A stretch of 17,278 nt of DNA from assembly GCA_036556805.1 (NCBI GenBank), contig DATBIS010000074.1, positions 1-17,278 of the forward strand, read 5' to 3'. The first letter of the stretch is position 1. Every line of letters starts with the position of its first letter. This stretch comes from DATBIS01 sp036556805. Lineage in GTDB: Bacteria; Actinomycetota; UBA4738; HRBIN12. The translations under genes were made by a program, and so were the position numbers. Of the stretch, positions 9,589-17,101 are shown piece by piece. Under the pieces are notes generated by a model, which saw nothing but the letters and a program-made list of their open reading frames with translations, was not told the origin of the DNA and searched no databases.

Positions 9589-10587
9589 ATGCAACGTCGC
9601 ATTTGGGTAGGGGCGCTGCTCGTGATGGCAATGGTCGCGGCAGCGTGCACCAGCGACAACGGCAGTGAGCCGTCGCCTTCGGGCACCTCGGGTGGAGCCG
9701 TCAACCAACGCGGCTACCGGATCGCGGTCGTGACCCACGGCCAGGCGTCCGACCCGTTCTGGTCGGTCGTCGCGAACGGGGTCCAAGCCGCCGCGGACGA
9801 CGAGGGCGTCACGGCCGAGTACAACGCGCCGACGACCTTCGACATGGTGGCCATGAGCCAGCTGATCGACGCCGCGGTCGCGTCCCAGCCCGACGGCCTC
9901 ATCGTCAGCATCCCGGATGCCGACGCGCTCGGGCCGTCGATCAAGGCCGCGGTGGACGCAGGCATCCCGGTGATCTCGATCAACTCCGGCAGCGACGTGT
10001 TCGCGGACCTCGGCGTCCTCGCGCACATCGGGCAGACGGAGGAGGTCGCCGGACAGCTCGCGGGCGAGCGGATGAAGGAGGCCGGGGTCACGAAGGCGAT
10101 CTGCGTGAACCAGGAGGTCGGGAACGCGGCGCTGGACCTGCGGTGCAAGGGCTTCAGCGAAGGGCTCGGCTTCGACGCCGAGGTGCTGCCCGTGGACCTG
10201 AACGACCCGGGCGGCATCACCCAGAGCGTCCTCGGGGCGATTCAGAACGACCCGGACGTCGACGGGATCCTGACTCTCGGGCCGACCGCCTCGACGCCGG
10301 CCATCGATGCGCTGGACCAAGCCGGCAAGCTCGGGGACATCAAGCTGGCGACGTTCGACCTATCGACGGACGTGCTCGACGCGATCGACAAGGGCGACAT
10401 GCTGTTCGCCATCGACCAGGCGCAGTATCTGCAGGGGTACCTGGCGGTCGTGTTCATGACCCAGTACCTGGCGACGGGCGCCGTCGCGCTCGGCAGTCCG
10501 GATCGGGTCGTGCTCACGGGTCCTCAGTTCGTCACGAAGGACAACGCGGCCGACGTGATCCAGTTCACGAACGAGGGCGTGCGATAG
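9589..10587 (+). CDS. Sugar ABC transporter substrate-binding lipoprotein (RbsB/Peripla_BP_4 type)
   Basis: This exported lipoprotein binds a sugar or cyclitol for the importer encoded next to it. The 332-residue precursor starts MQRR, has a hydrophobic core at 5-19 and a lipobox ending at C20 (AAAC), then a Ser/Pro/Gly linker to about 40. The mature fold begins with YRIAVVTHGQASDPFWSVV (43-61), the first strand and ligand loop of the ribose-binding family. The later segments PDGLIVSIPDAD and GILTLGPTAST are typical of the second lobe and hinge. Family members bind ribose, fructose, xylose or myo-inositol. The flanking iolE and iolC make an inositol isomer the most probable ligand (inference). 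It is separated from the permease gene by a strong hairpin. Confidence 0.93.
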   Translation: MQRRIWVGALLVMAMVAAACTSDNGSEPSPSGTSGGAVNQRGYRIAVVTHGQASDPFWSVVANGVQAAADDEGVTAEYNAPTTFDMVAMSQLIDAAVASQPDGLIVSIPDADALGPSIKAAVDAGIPVISINSGSDVFADLGVLAHIGQTEEVAGQLAGERMKEAGVTKAICVNQEVGNAALDLRCKGFSEGLGFDAEVLPVDLNDPGGITQSVLGAIQNDPDVDGILTLGPTASTPAIDALDQAGKLGDIKLATFDLSTDVLDAIDKGDMLFAIDQAQYLQGYLAVVFMTQYLATGAVALGSPDRVVLTGPQFVTKDNAADVIQFTNEGVR

Positions 10588-10599
10588 GGGAATCGATGA

Positions 10600-10631
10600 G
10601 CGGGGGCCCGTCCTTGGCGGCGGGCCCCCGC
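10600..10631 (+). terminator. Intergenic stem-loop, probable attenuator or mRNA stabiliser
   Basis: GCGGGGGCCCG (10600-10610) and CGGGCCCCCGC (10621-10631) form a perfect 11-bp, nearly all-GC stem around a 10-base loop. No U-run follows, so full termination is not implied. Its place, 12 bases after the binding-protein stop and before the permease SD, matches the known arrangement in which a hairpin keeps binding-protein mRNA more abundant than permease mRNA. Confidence 0.75.
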
Positions 10632-10659
10632 GGCGACCGCCCCCTGGGAAGGAGGAGAC

Positions 10660-11727
10660 GTGGCGACTGAGGTCGCGCCGCCGACGGCTGCGGCCGACGA
10701 ACGAGTGCGGAAGGTCGGCCTTCTGTCGAGATTGCTGACGCGCCCCGAGGTGGGCGCGCTGATCGGCGTGGTGGTCGTCTGGGCGTTCTTCGCCGTCGTC
10801 GCCCACTCCCACAACTTCATCAGCTGGGCAACCACCTCCTCGATCCTCAATCGGGCGGCGCCGCTCGGCATCCTCGCCGTCGCCGTTGCCCTGCTGATGA
10901 TCGCGGGCGAGTTCGACCTCTCGATCGGGTCGATCCTGGGATTCTCCGGGATGGTCGTCATGATCCTGGTGACGCCGACGAGCGGCGGCGGCTTCGGCTG
11001 GGCTTTGTGGCCGGCCATCGCCGTCTCCCTTCTGTTCGCCGTCCTGACCGGCGCGTTCAACGGGGCGGTCGTGATCGCCACTCGCCTTCCTTCGTTCATC
11101 GTCACGCTCGGCTCCTTGTTCATCTTTCGGGGGACGACGATCGCCGTCACCCGGCTGCTCACGGACCGCACGCAGCTCGGCCAGTTGGACGACGCGTCCG
11201 GGTACGAGCTCGCGAGGAAGATCTTCGCGAGCAACACGACGGTGTTCGGGAGCCAGTTCAACGTCGCGATCCTGTGGTGGATCGTGCTCACGGTCTTCGC
11301 GACCTGGATCCTGCTCCGGACCCGGTCGGGGAACTGGATCTTCGGCACGGGTGGCGCAGTCGACGCCGCGCGCAACGTCGGCGTGCCGACGCGGCGGGTG
11401 AAGATCGCGCTCTTCATCGGCACGGCCCTCGCAGCATGGCTCGTCGCCGTGATCCAGGCGGTGCAGTTCACGGGGGCCGACACGTTGCGCGGAACCGGTC
11501 AGGAGTTCCAGGCGATCATCGCCGCCGTCGTCGGCGGCTGCCTGCTGACCGGCGGCTACGGCTCGGCGATCGGCGCGTCGTTGGGGGCCTTGATCTTCGC
11601 CATGGTGCAACAGGGAATCGTGATCACCGGCGTCCAGGGTGACTGGTTCCAGGTGTTCGTCGGCGGGATCCTGCTCGGCGCCGTGCTGCTGAACAACTAC
11701 GTGCGAAGGAGGGCCGGACGCCGATGA
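10660..11727 (+). CDS. Sugar ABC transporter permease (RbsC/FrcC type, BPD_transp_2)
   Basis: This is the membrane channel of the ribose/fructose-class importer, 355 residues from a GTG with a strong GGAAGGAGGAG SD. A cytoplasmic N-terminus of about 30 residues precedes a first membrane segment (31-49). The family hallmark is at 82-91 (AGEFDLSIGS), equivalent to GGIDLSVGS of RbsC. Many later hydrophobic helices follow, with a GxxxRNVGVPTRRVK cytoplasmic loop contacting the ATPase and a closing GGxLLGAVLLNN helix. The stop overlaps the ATPase start as ATGA (11724-11727). A longer-than-usual hydrophilic region (about residues 165-195, between membrane segments) is notable but occurs in the FrcC subgroup. 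Confidence 0.95.
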   Translation: MATEVAPPTAAADERVRKVGLLSRLLTRPEVGALIGVVVVWAFFAVVAHSHNFISWATTSSILNRAAPLGILAVAVALLMIAGEFDLSIGSILGFSGMVVMILVTPTSGGGFGWALWPAIAVSLLFAVLTGAFNGAVVIATRLPSFIVTLGSLFIFRGTTIAVTRLLTDRTQLGQLDDASGYELARKIFASNTTVFGSQFNVAILWWIVLTVFATWILLRTRSGNWIFGTGGAVDAARNVGVPTRRVKIALFIGTALAAWLVAVIQAVQFTGADTLRGTGQEFQAIIAAVVGGCLLTGGYGSAIGASLGALIFAMVQQGIVITGVQGDWFQVFVGGILLGAVLLNNYVRRRAGRR

Positions 11728-12644
11728 CGACGAACGGAACGCCGCTGCTCACCGTCAACGGCATCTCCAAGTACTTCGGCAGCGTCATCGCGCTGAAGGA
11801 CGTCTCGATGTTCTGCCGCGCCGGCGAGGTCACGTGTCTCCTCGGCGACAACGGCGCCGGGAAGTCCACGTTGATCAAGACGTTGTCCGGCGTGCACAAA
11901 CCCGACGAGGGCGAGTACCTCTTCGAGGGCGAGCGCCAGGAGTTCTCGTCCCCAAGGGAGGCGCTCGAGCTCGGCATCGCGACGGTGTACCAGGACCTCG
12001 CGATGATCCCGCTGCTCTCGATCTGGCGGAACTTCTTCTTGGGCTCGGAACCAACGGTCGGGTTCGGCCCGTTCCGCCGGTTCGATGTCGGCTTCGCGAA
12101 GAAGACGATGCGGGAGGAGCTCTCCAAGATGGGGATCGACATCCGCGACCCGGATCAGCCGGTCGGGACCCTCTCCGGGGGTGAGCGGCAGTCCGTCGCG
12201 ATCGCGCGCGCCGTGTACTTCGGGGCGAAGGTGCTGATCCTCGACGAGCCGACTGCGGCGCTTGGCGTGAAGCAGGCCGGCGTGGTCCTCCGCTACATCG
12301 TGCAGGCGAAGCAGCGCGGCGTGGGCGTCATCTTCATCAGCCACAACCCGCACCACGCGTTCCCGGTCGGCGACCATTTCGTGATCCTCCGGCGAGGGCA
12401 GGTCTACGGCGACTTCCCGAAGAAGGAGATCGAGCTCGAGGGGCTCGTGCAGATGATGGCCGGCGGCGAGGAGCTGGAGAACCTCGCGCACGAGCTGCAG
12501 CGCTCGGCGGCCGGGAGCGACGCGGAGGACGTCCTCCGCGAGGCGGCCGAGTCGCTCGAGCGCGAGGCGAAGGTCGCCGAGGCCGCGTCGCCGGCCGCGT
12601 CGCCGGACCCGGCGGACGAGGGGAGCGTCGGTCCCGACGGCTGA
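11724..12644 (+). CDS. Sugar ABC transporter ATP-binding protein, single-domain (FrcA-like)
   Basis: This ATPase energises the sugar importer. It has one nucleotide-binding domain rather than the two of RbsA, so it must act as a homodimer like FrcA. Walker A GDNGAGKST is at 41-49, Q-loop Q90, signature LSGGERQ at 150-156, Walker B ILDE at 172-175 and H-loop H207 within FISHNPHHAF. The segment after Walker B (PTAALGVKQ) is typical of the fructose/sugar subgroup. Beyond about residue 250 there is an extra 55-residue acidic and alanine-rich tail (EELENLAHELQR, then AESLEREAKVAEAASPAASP), part predicted helical and part disordered. The ATG overlaps the permease stop. Its TGA (12642-12644) is 19 bases before the annotated iolC start. 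Confidence 0.95.
   Translation: MTTNGTPLLTVNGISKYFGSVIALKDVSMFCRAGEVTCLLGDNGAGKSTLIKTLSGVHKPDEGEYLFEGERQEFSSPREALELGIATVYQDLAMIPLLSIWRNFFLGSEPTVGFGPFRRFDVGFAKKTMREELSKMGIDIRDPDQPVGTLSGGERQSVAIARAVYFGAKVLILDEPTAALGVKQAGVVLRYIVQAKQRGVGVIFISHNPHHAFPVGDHFVILRRGQVYGDFPKKEIELEGLVQMMAGGEELENLAHELQRSAAGSDAEDVLREAAESLEREAKVAEAASPAASPDPADEGSVGPDG
12582..12605 (+). repeat. 12-bp tandem duplication in the ATPase tail
   Basis: GCCGCGTCGCCG occurs twice in direct succession (12582-12593 and 12594-12605), encoding Ala-Ala-Ser-Pro twice in the disordered tail of the sugar ATPase. The unit is a multiple of three, so copy changes would alter tail length without a frameshift. Confidence 0.8.
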
Positions 12645-12663
12645 GGCGCTGCCCCCCTTCGAC

Positions 12664-13590
12664 GTGCTCACGATGGGCCGCGTCGGGGTCGACCTCTACC
12701 CGGAGCAGAGCGGCGTGCGCCTCGCCGAGGTGCGGACGTTCGCGAAGTCGCTGGGCGGCAGCCCCACCAACGTGGCGGTCGGCGCCGCGCGCCTCGGCCA
12801 CCGCACGGCCGTCATCACCAAGGTGGGCGACGACGGCTTCGGGCCTTACGTGCGCTCGGCGCTCCGAGGGTTCGGCGTGGACGACCGCTACGTCGGCACC
12901 GATCCGCGGCTTCGCACGCCGATCGCGTTCTGCGAGATCTTCCCGCCGGACTCGTTCCCGATCCTCTTCTACCGGCAGCCGACGGCCCCGGACATGCAGC
13001 TGACGGCGGAGGAGCTCGACCTCGACGCCGTCCGTTCGGCGCGGATCTTCTGGACGACCGGCACGGGGCTTTCCGACGAGCCGAGCCGCTCCGCGACCGT
13101 GGCGGCACTCGAGGCGCGCGCGAGGACGCCGATCACCGTGCACGACCTCGACTACCGACCCACGCTCTGGCCGTCGGCCGACGAGGCGCGCGAGCAGCAA
13201 CGCCGCGCGCTCGCGCTCGCGACGGTCGCGGTGGGCAACCGGGAGGAGGTGGCCGTCGCCGTCGGCGACGGGTCACCGGAGGAACAGGCGACGCGGCTGC
13301 TCGACCTGGGACTCGAGCTCGCGATCGTGAAGCTCGGGCCCGACGGGGTACTCGTCGCCTGGGCGGATGGCATGGAGCGGGTTCCGGCCGTGCCGGTCGA
13401 GGTCGTGTGCGGGCTGGGGGCGGGCGACGCGTTCGGGGGAGCGCTCTGTCACGGGCTCCTCGAGGGATGGGACGTCGTGCGCACGATCCGATTCGCGAAC
13501 GCCGCAGGAGCGTACGTCGCGTCCCAGCTCGCGTGCGCCGACGCGATGCCCACGGAGGAGCAGGTCAGGGCGTTGATGGCCGATGCGTGA
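12664..13590 (+). CDS. iolC: 5-dehydro-2-deoxygluconokinase (IolC), PfkB family
   Basis: IolC phosphorylates 2-deoxy-5-keto-gluconate, the product of the IolB route. The 308 residues form a single PfkB-type sugar kinase. The first strand is MLTMGRVGVDLYP, the substrate-side motif GGSPTN is at 31-36, and the ATP-site motif GAGDAFGG is at 252-259 with catalytic Asp255. There is no fused C-terminal aldolase (DUF2090) domain as found in some proteobacterial IolC proteins. The start is uncertain: no ATG, GTG or TTG occurs in frame upstream for more than 100 bases. The GTG at 12664 sits 17 bases after GAGG (12643-12646), too far for a good SD, and a CTG at 12649 would add five residues. The stop is one base from the end of the convergent gene. 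Confidence 0.92.
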   Translation: MLTMGRVGVDLYPEQSGVRLAEVRTFAKSLGGSPTNVAVGAARLGHRTAVITKVGDDGFGPYVRSALRGFGVDDRYVGTDPRLRTPIAFCEIFPPDSFPILFYRQPTAPDMQLTAEELDLDAVRSARIFWTTGTGLSDEPSRSATVAALEARARTPITVHDLDYRPTLWPSADEAREQQRRALALATVAVGNREEVAVAVGDGSPEEQATRLLDLGLELAIVKLGPDGVLVAWADGMERVPAVPVEVVCGLGAGDAFGGALCHGLLEGWDVVRTIRFANAAGAYVASQLACADAMPTEEQVRALMADA

Positions 13591-13591
13591 G

Positions 13592-14176
13592 TCAGGAACC
13601 GCGGCACCACGCGCGCACCACGTCCAGCGCGTCCGGCGACACCAGGATCCGAGGAGGCGGCGGGGAGCGTCCGAGCACGACCTCGATCATGGCCTCGGCG
13701 AACTGCTCGGACGGCGTTCGTTCCCACGTCGCGCCGTCGAACCAGGGCGTGTCGCGGGGAAGCCCCTGCGCCGCGAGGAACGCGGAGCGCAGATCCGCCC
13801 GCGCTGCGCACGTGAAGTCCAGGTGGTGGGCGAACTCGTGCACGAGTGCGGCCTCGAGGTTCGGCGCGGTGCCGGGGATGCGCACCGTCACGAGACGGCG
13901 GTCGGGGTCGTAGCTCGCGCGGTCGTCGAGCGTCCACGAGCCGTCGATCGTCACCGGCGCAACGCACGACCACCTCGCGGGGACGGCGTCGGTGAACCGA
14001 TCCCACGTCGTGCGAACGAGCGCCTCCAGGTCGCCGGGGACGGTCTCGCCGAAGGCGATGGAGGGTCGCCCTCGAGACCCGGCCTCGACGGCCACCGAGC
14101 CGAGCGCGACCGCGGCGGCCCCGGCGATCACCAAGACCGCCGTGCGGCGGTTCCTCATCCGCGACACGATAGTCAT
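13592..14176 (-). CDS. Putative exported small zinc metallopeptidase-like protein (HEFAH motif)
   Basis: I do not recognise the family by name. The 194-residue product has a basic start (MRNRR from residue 7), a hydrophobic segment at 12-30 and an Ala/Gly region after it, consistent with export or a membrane anchor. Within ALVHEFAHHLDF the zincin motif HExxH is at 113-117, and SEQFAEAM at 156-163 offers E157 or E161 as a third zinc ligand, a gluzincin-like arrangement. Cysteines at 71, 123 and 191 could pair outside the cell. The ATG at 14176 has AAGGG about 6 bases upstream on the minus strand; the in-frame ATG at 14158 is an alternative. It is encoded against the iol genes, ending one base from iolC and starting 29 bases from iolB. 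A peptidase role is inferred from the motif alone. Confidence 0.8.
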   Translation of the reverse strand: MTIVSRMRNRRTAVLVIAGAAAVALGSVAVEAGSRGRPSIAFGETVPGDLEALVRTTWDRFTDAVPARWSCVAPVTIDGSWTLDDRASYDPDRRLVTVRIPGTAPNLEAALVHEFAHHLDFTCAARADLRSAFLAAQGLPRDTPWFDGATWERTPSEQFAEAMIEVVLGRSPPPPRILVSPDALDVVRAWCRGS

Positions 14177-14205
14177 TCGAACCCTTGCGGAAGGGGGCCG
14201 AAGGG

Positions 14206-15084
14206 ATGACGGACCTGTTCCGCCCGTCCGGGACGCTCACGAACGGCGCGGACCCCGTCGCGATCTCGCCAGAGGATGCCGCCTGGGCGTTCACCTCGCT
14301 CCGCGTCCTCCGGATCCAACCCGGCGAGCGACGGCGTCTGGTCTTCGACGGCATGGAAGCCGCCCTCTTGCCCCTCGCCGGTTCCTGCGCGGTCGAGGTC
14401 GGCGCCCGGCGGTTCGACCTCGAGGGCCGGACGAACGTGTTCTCGCGCGTGAGCGACTTCGCGTACCTGCCCGAGGGATCCGAGGTGGTCGTGACGAGCG
14501 CCGGCGGCGGCTCGTTCGCGCTCCCCGCGGCACGCGCGAGCCGCCGGCTGGAGCCGGCGCGCGTCGACGCGCGTGCGGTCGCGGTGGAGGTGCGGGGCGG
14601 GGGCGTCGCGACCCGGCAGATCAACAACTTCCTCGCGGCCGACGCGTTCGAGGCAGAACGGCTGATCGCCGTGGAGGTGCTCACGCCCGGCGGGAACTGG
14701 TCCTCGTTCCCACCGCACAAGCACGACGAGCACACCGAGACGGAAGTACCGCTCGAGGAGATCTACTACTTCCGGATCCAGGGCGCGGACGGGTTCGGCC
14801 TGCATCGCACCTACACGACCGACGGCGCGATCGACGAGACCGTCACCGTGCGCGACGGAGATGTGTTCCTCATCCCGCGCGGCTACCATGGGCCGTGCAT
14901 CGCCGCGCCGGGACACACCATGTACTACCTGAACGTGATGGCCGGACCCGCCGAACGAGCCTGGCGCGTCTGCCTGGATCCGGCCCACGAATGGCTCGCG
15001 GAGGCGTTCGGGCGCGAGAGCCCCGACCCGCGATGCCCTCTCGTCACCGCGGCGGGTCCGCGCGAGGTGGAGCCCGCCTCATGA
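14206..15084 (+). CDS. iolB: 5-deoxy-glucuronate isomerase (IolB)
   Basis: IolB converts 5-deoxyglucuronate, made by IolD, into 2-deoxy-5-keto-gluconate for IolC. The 292-residue protein is a two-domain cupin of typical length. The metal site of the second cupin is visible as HKHDEH (171-176, H171 and H173), the glutamate pair at E184/E185 in LEEIYYFR, and H228 in RGYHGP. The ATG at 14206 is chosen because AAGGGGG (14191-14197) stands 8 bases upstream. An in-frame TTG at 14185 lacks an SD. It is followed after 16 bases by iolA, so the two form a pair. It is separated from iolC by the antisense metallopeptidase-like gene, and no clear promoter of its own was found. Confidence 0.95.
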   Translation: MTDLFRPSGTLTNGADPVAISPEDAAWAFTSLRVLRIQPGERRRLVFDGMEAALLPLAGSCAVEVGARRFDLEGRTNVFSRVSDFAYLPEGSEVVVTSAGGGSFALPAARASRRLEPARVDARAVAVEVRGGGVATRQINNFLAADAFEAERLIAVEVLTPGGNWSSFPPHKHDEHTETEVPLEEIYYFRIQGADGFGLHRTYTTDGAIDETVTVRDGDVFLIPRGYHGPCIAAPGHTMYYLNVMAGPAERAWRVCLDPAHEWLAEAFGRESPDPRCPLVTAAGPREVEPAS

Positions 15085-15100
15085 GAAGGAGTTGAGGGCC

Positions 15101-16591
15101 ATGGAGCGCATCAGCCATTGGATCGGCGGCAAGCTCGTCCCAGGGGAATCGGGACGAAGCGGTCCGGTCTACGACCCGGCCACCGGCGTGCAGACCCACG
15201 AGGTCGACTTCGCGACGGCCGAGGAGGTCGACGCTGCGGTCGACGCCGCTCAGGAGGCCTTCCCCGGCTGGCGCTCGACCTCGCTCTCCCGGCGGGCCGA
15301 CATCATGTTCACTCTGCGCGAGCTGGTGGAGGAGCACCGCACGGACATCGCGAAGGTCCTCACGTCCCAGCACGGCAAGGTGCTCGCGGACGCCACCGGC
15401 GAGGTCCAGCGGGGCCTCGAGAACATCGAGTTCGCCTGCGGCATCCCGAACCTCATGAAGGGCGGCTTCAGCGAGCAGGTGTCCACCGGCGTCGACGTGT
15501 ACTCGATCCGGCAGCCGCTCGGCGTGGTCGCCGGCATCACGCCCTTCAACTTCCCGGCGATGGTGCCCATCTGGATGTTCGCGAACGCGATCGCGTGCGG
15601 GAACACGTTCGTGCTCAAGCCGTCCGAGAAGGACCCCGGCGCGTCGATGTTCCTCGCGGAGCTGCTGAAGGAGGCGGGCGTCCCCGACGGCGTCTTCAAC
15701 GTCGTGCACGGCGACAAGGTCGCGGTCGACAGGATCCTCGAGAATCCGGTGATCCAGGCGGTCTCGTTCGTCGGCTCGACGCCGATCGCGCGCTACATCT
15801 ACGAGACCGGCACGCGCAACGGCAAGCGCGTGCAGGCGCTCGGCGGCGCGAAGAACCACATGGTGGTGCTGCCCGACGCCGACGTCGACATGGCGGCGGA
15901 TGCGGCCGTGAGCGCGGGATACGGCTCGGCGGGCGAGCGCTGCATGGCCGTGTCGGTGGTCGTCGCGGTGGGCGACGTCGCGGACCCGCTCGTCGAGGCC
16001 ATCCGGCAGCGGCTGCCGAAGGTGAACGTCGGCCCCGGCACGAACCCCGCCTCGGAGATGGGACCGCTCGTCACGCGCGAACATCGCGACAAGGTGGCCG
16101 GCTACCTCGACTCGGCGCGCGAGCAGGGCGCGACCGTCGTGCGCGACGGCCGCGAGGACGCGGTGTTCGAGGGGGACGGCTTCTTCCTGGGGGTGTCGCT
16201 CATCGACGACGTGCAGCCCACGATGGACTGCTACCGCGACGAGATCTTCGGCCCGGTCCTGGGCGTCGTGCGCGCCGGAAGCTACGACGAGGCCCTCAAG
16301 CTCGTGAACGAGAACCCGTACGGCAACGGCGTCGCGATCTTCACGCGTGACGGTGGCGTCGCACGGCAGTTCCAGTTCGACGTGAACGTCGGCATGGTGG
16401 GCGTGAACGTGCCGATCCCGGTGCCGCTCGCCTACTACACCTTCGGCGGCTCGAAGCGCTCCGCTTTCGGCGACCTCAACCAGCACGGGCCGGATTCGGT
16501 TCGGTTCTACACCAGGACCAAGACGGTGACGTCGCGCTGGCCCTCGGGCGTGAAGGAGGGCGCGGAGTTCGTGATACCGACGATGAAGTAG
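15101..16591 (+). CDS. iolA: CoA-acylating methylmalonate-semialdehyde dehydrogenase (IolA/MmsA)
   Basis: IolA oxidises malonate semialdehyde, released by the pathway aldolase, to acetyl-CoA and CO2; the same enzyme type also serves valine breakdown as MmsA. The 496 residues match the family. TPFNFP with the oxyanion Asn150 is at 147-152, the NAD-site stretch FVGSTPIA at 223-230 and catalytic Cys281 in SAGERCMAVS. The usual aldehyde dehydrogenase general-base glutamate is replaced (QALGGAKNH at 245-253), which is characteristic of this CoA-dependent group. The C-terminal region has YTFGGSKRSAFGD. The ATG at 15101 has AAGGAG 9 bases upstream; the in-frame TTG at 15092 is less likely. It is the last iol gene, and base composition changes right after it. 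Confidence 0.96.
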   Translation: MERISHWIGGKLVPGESGRSGPVYDPATGVQTHEVDFATAEEVDAAVDAAQEAFPGWRSTSLSRRADIMFTLRELVEEHRTDIAKVLTSQHGKVLADATGEVQRGLENIEFACGIPNLMKGGFSEQVSTGVDVYSIRQPLGVVAGITPFNFPAMVPIWMFANAIACGNTFVLKPSEKDPGASMFLAELLKEAGVPDGVFNVVHGDKVAVDRILENPVIQAVSFVGSTPIARYIYETGTRNGKRVQALGGAKNHMVVLPDADVDMAADAAVSAGYGSAGERCMAVSVVVAVGDVADPLVEAIRQRLPKVNVGPGTNPASEMGPLVTREHRDKVAGYLDSAREQGATVVRDGREDAVFEGDGFFLGVSLIDDVQPTMDCYRDEIFGPVLGVVRAGSYDEALKLVNENPYGNGVAIFTRDGGVARQFQFDVNVGMVGVNVPIPVPLAYYTFGGSKRSAFGDLNQHGPDSVRFYTRTKTVTSRWPSGVKEGAEFVIPTMK

Positions 16592-16675
16592 AGGCTGACA
16601 TTCAGCTCGCAGTTGATTGGTTAGGGTCGTATCTGTAGCTTGGCGCGGGCCAGCGGAGAGTCGAGGGGACGGCGG

Positions 16676-17101
16676 GTGGGCTCCGAAATCGCAAAAGCGG
16701 AGCTGGAGGCTCTCGCGCAGGAGAAGCTCGAAGACGCGGCGGCGTTGGTCGCCGACAACCGTTGGTCGAATGGTTACTACCTTGCCGGATACGCGGTCGA
16801 GCTTGCGCTAAAGGCCTGCATCGCCAAAGCGTTCAAAGCAGATATGATACCCGACAAGGACCTTGTTAACGCCACATACAGCCACAACTTTAGGAGCCTG
16901 ATCGGAACAGCAGGATTGGGGGCGGACCTGCGGAGCAAGGAGCAGATCGACGCCAATTTTGCGGCCAACTGGGGCGTTGTGAACTCATGGTCGCCCAATG
17001 CGAGGTATGCGCGAGCAACTCAACAGGAAGCTGAGGAGCTGCTTAGGGCCATAGGCGACCAAGACGATGGAGTGTTCCCGTGGATCAAGGCGTTCTGGTG
17101 A
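16676..17101 (+). CDS. HEPN-family protein
   Basis: This small all-alpha protein of 141 residues carries the HEPN hallmark helix around 30-51 (RWSNGYYLAGYAVELALKAC), followed by YSHNF with its only histidine, H70, and a conserved-looking end (DGVFPWIKAFW). HEPN proteins are often RNases in toxin-antitoxin, abortive-infection and nucleotidyltransferase modules. However, the RX4-6H active-site motif is absent, since no Arg lies 4-6 residues before H70. GTG 16676 is chosen over TTG 16640 because GAGGGGA (16663-16669) is 6 bases upstream of it. A weak TTGATT/TAGCTT pair at 16613-16641 could be a promoter. Base composition is about 50% GC (31 of 60 in 16801-16860), far below iolA, suggesting transfer. 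Its stop overlaps the next gene as GTGA. Confidence 0.8.
   Translation: MGSEIAKAELEALAQEKLEDAAALVADNRWSNGYYLAGYAVELALKACIAKAFKADMIPDKDLVNATYSHNFRSLIGTAGLGADLRSKEQIDANFAANWGVVNSWSPNARYARATQQEAEELLRAIGDQDDGVFPWIKAFW

Noticed and set aside
14185..14205. TTG start extending IolB by seven residues
   Set aside because: No SD before it, whereas ATG 14206 has AAGGGGG at good spacing.
16592..16640. Terminator or tRNA after iolA
   Set aside because: No GC-rich stem with U-run and no cloverleaf could be drawn; only a weak possible promoter was seen.
16676..17101. Classical HEPN-MNT toxin-antitoxin pair
   Set aside because: No RX4-6H motif in the HEPN protein and no GSxxRGxxxxxSD-type nucleotidyltransferase motif in the visible part of its neighbour.
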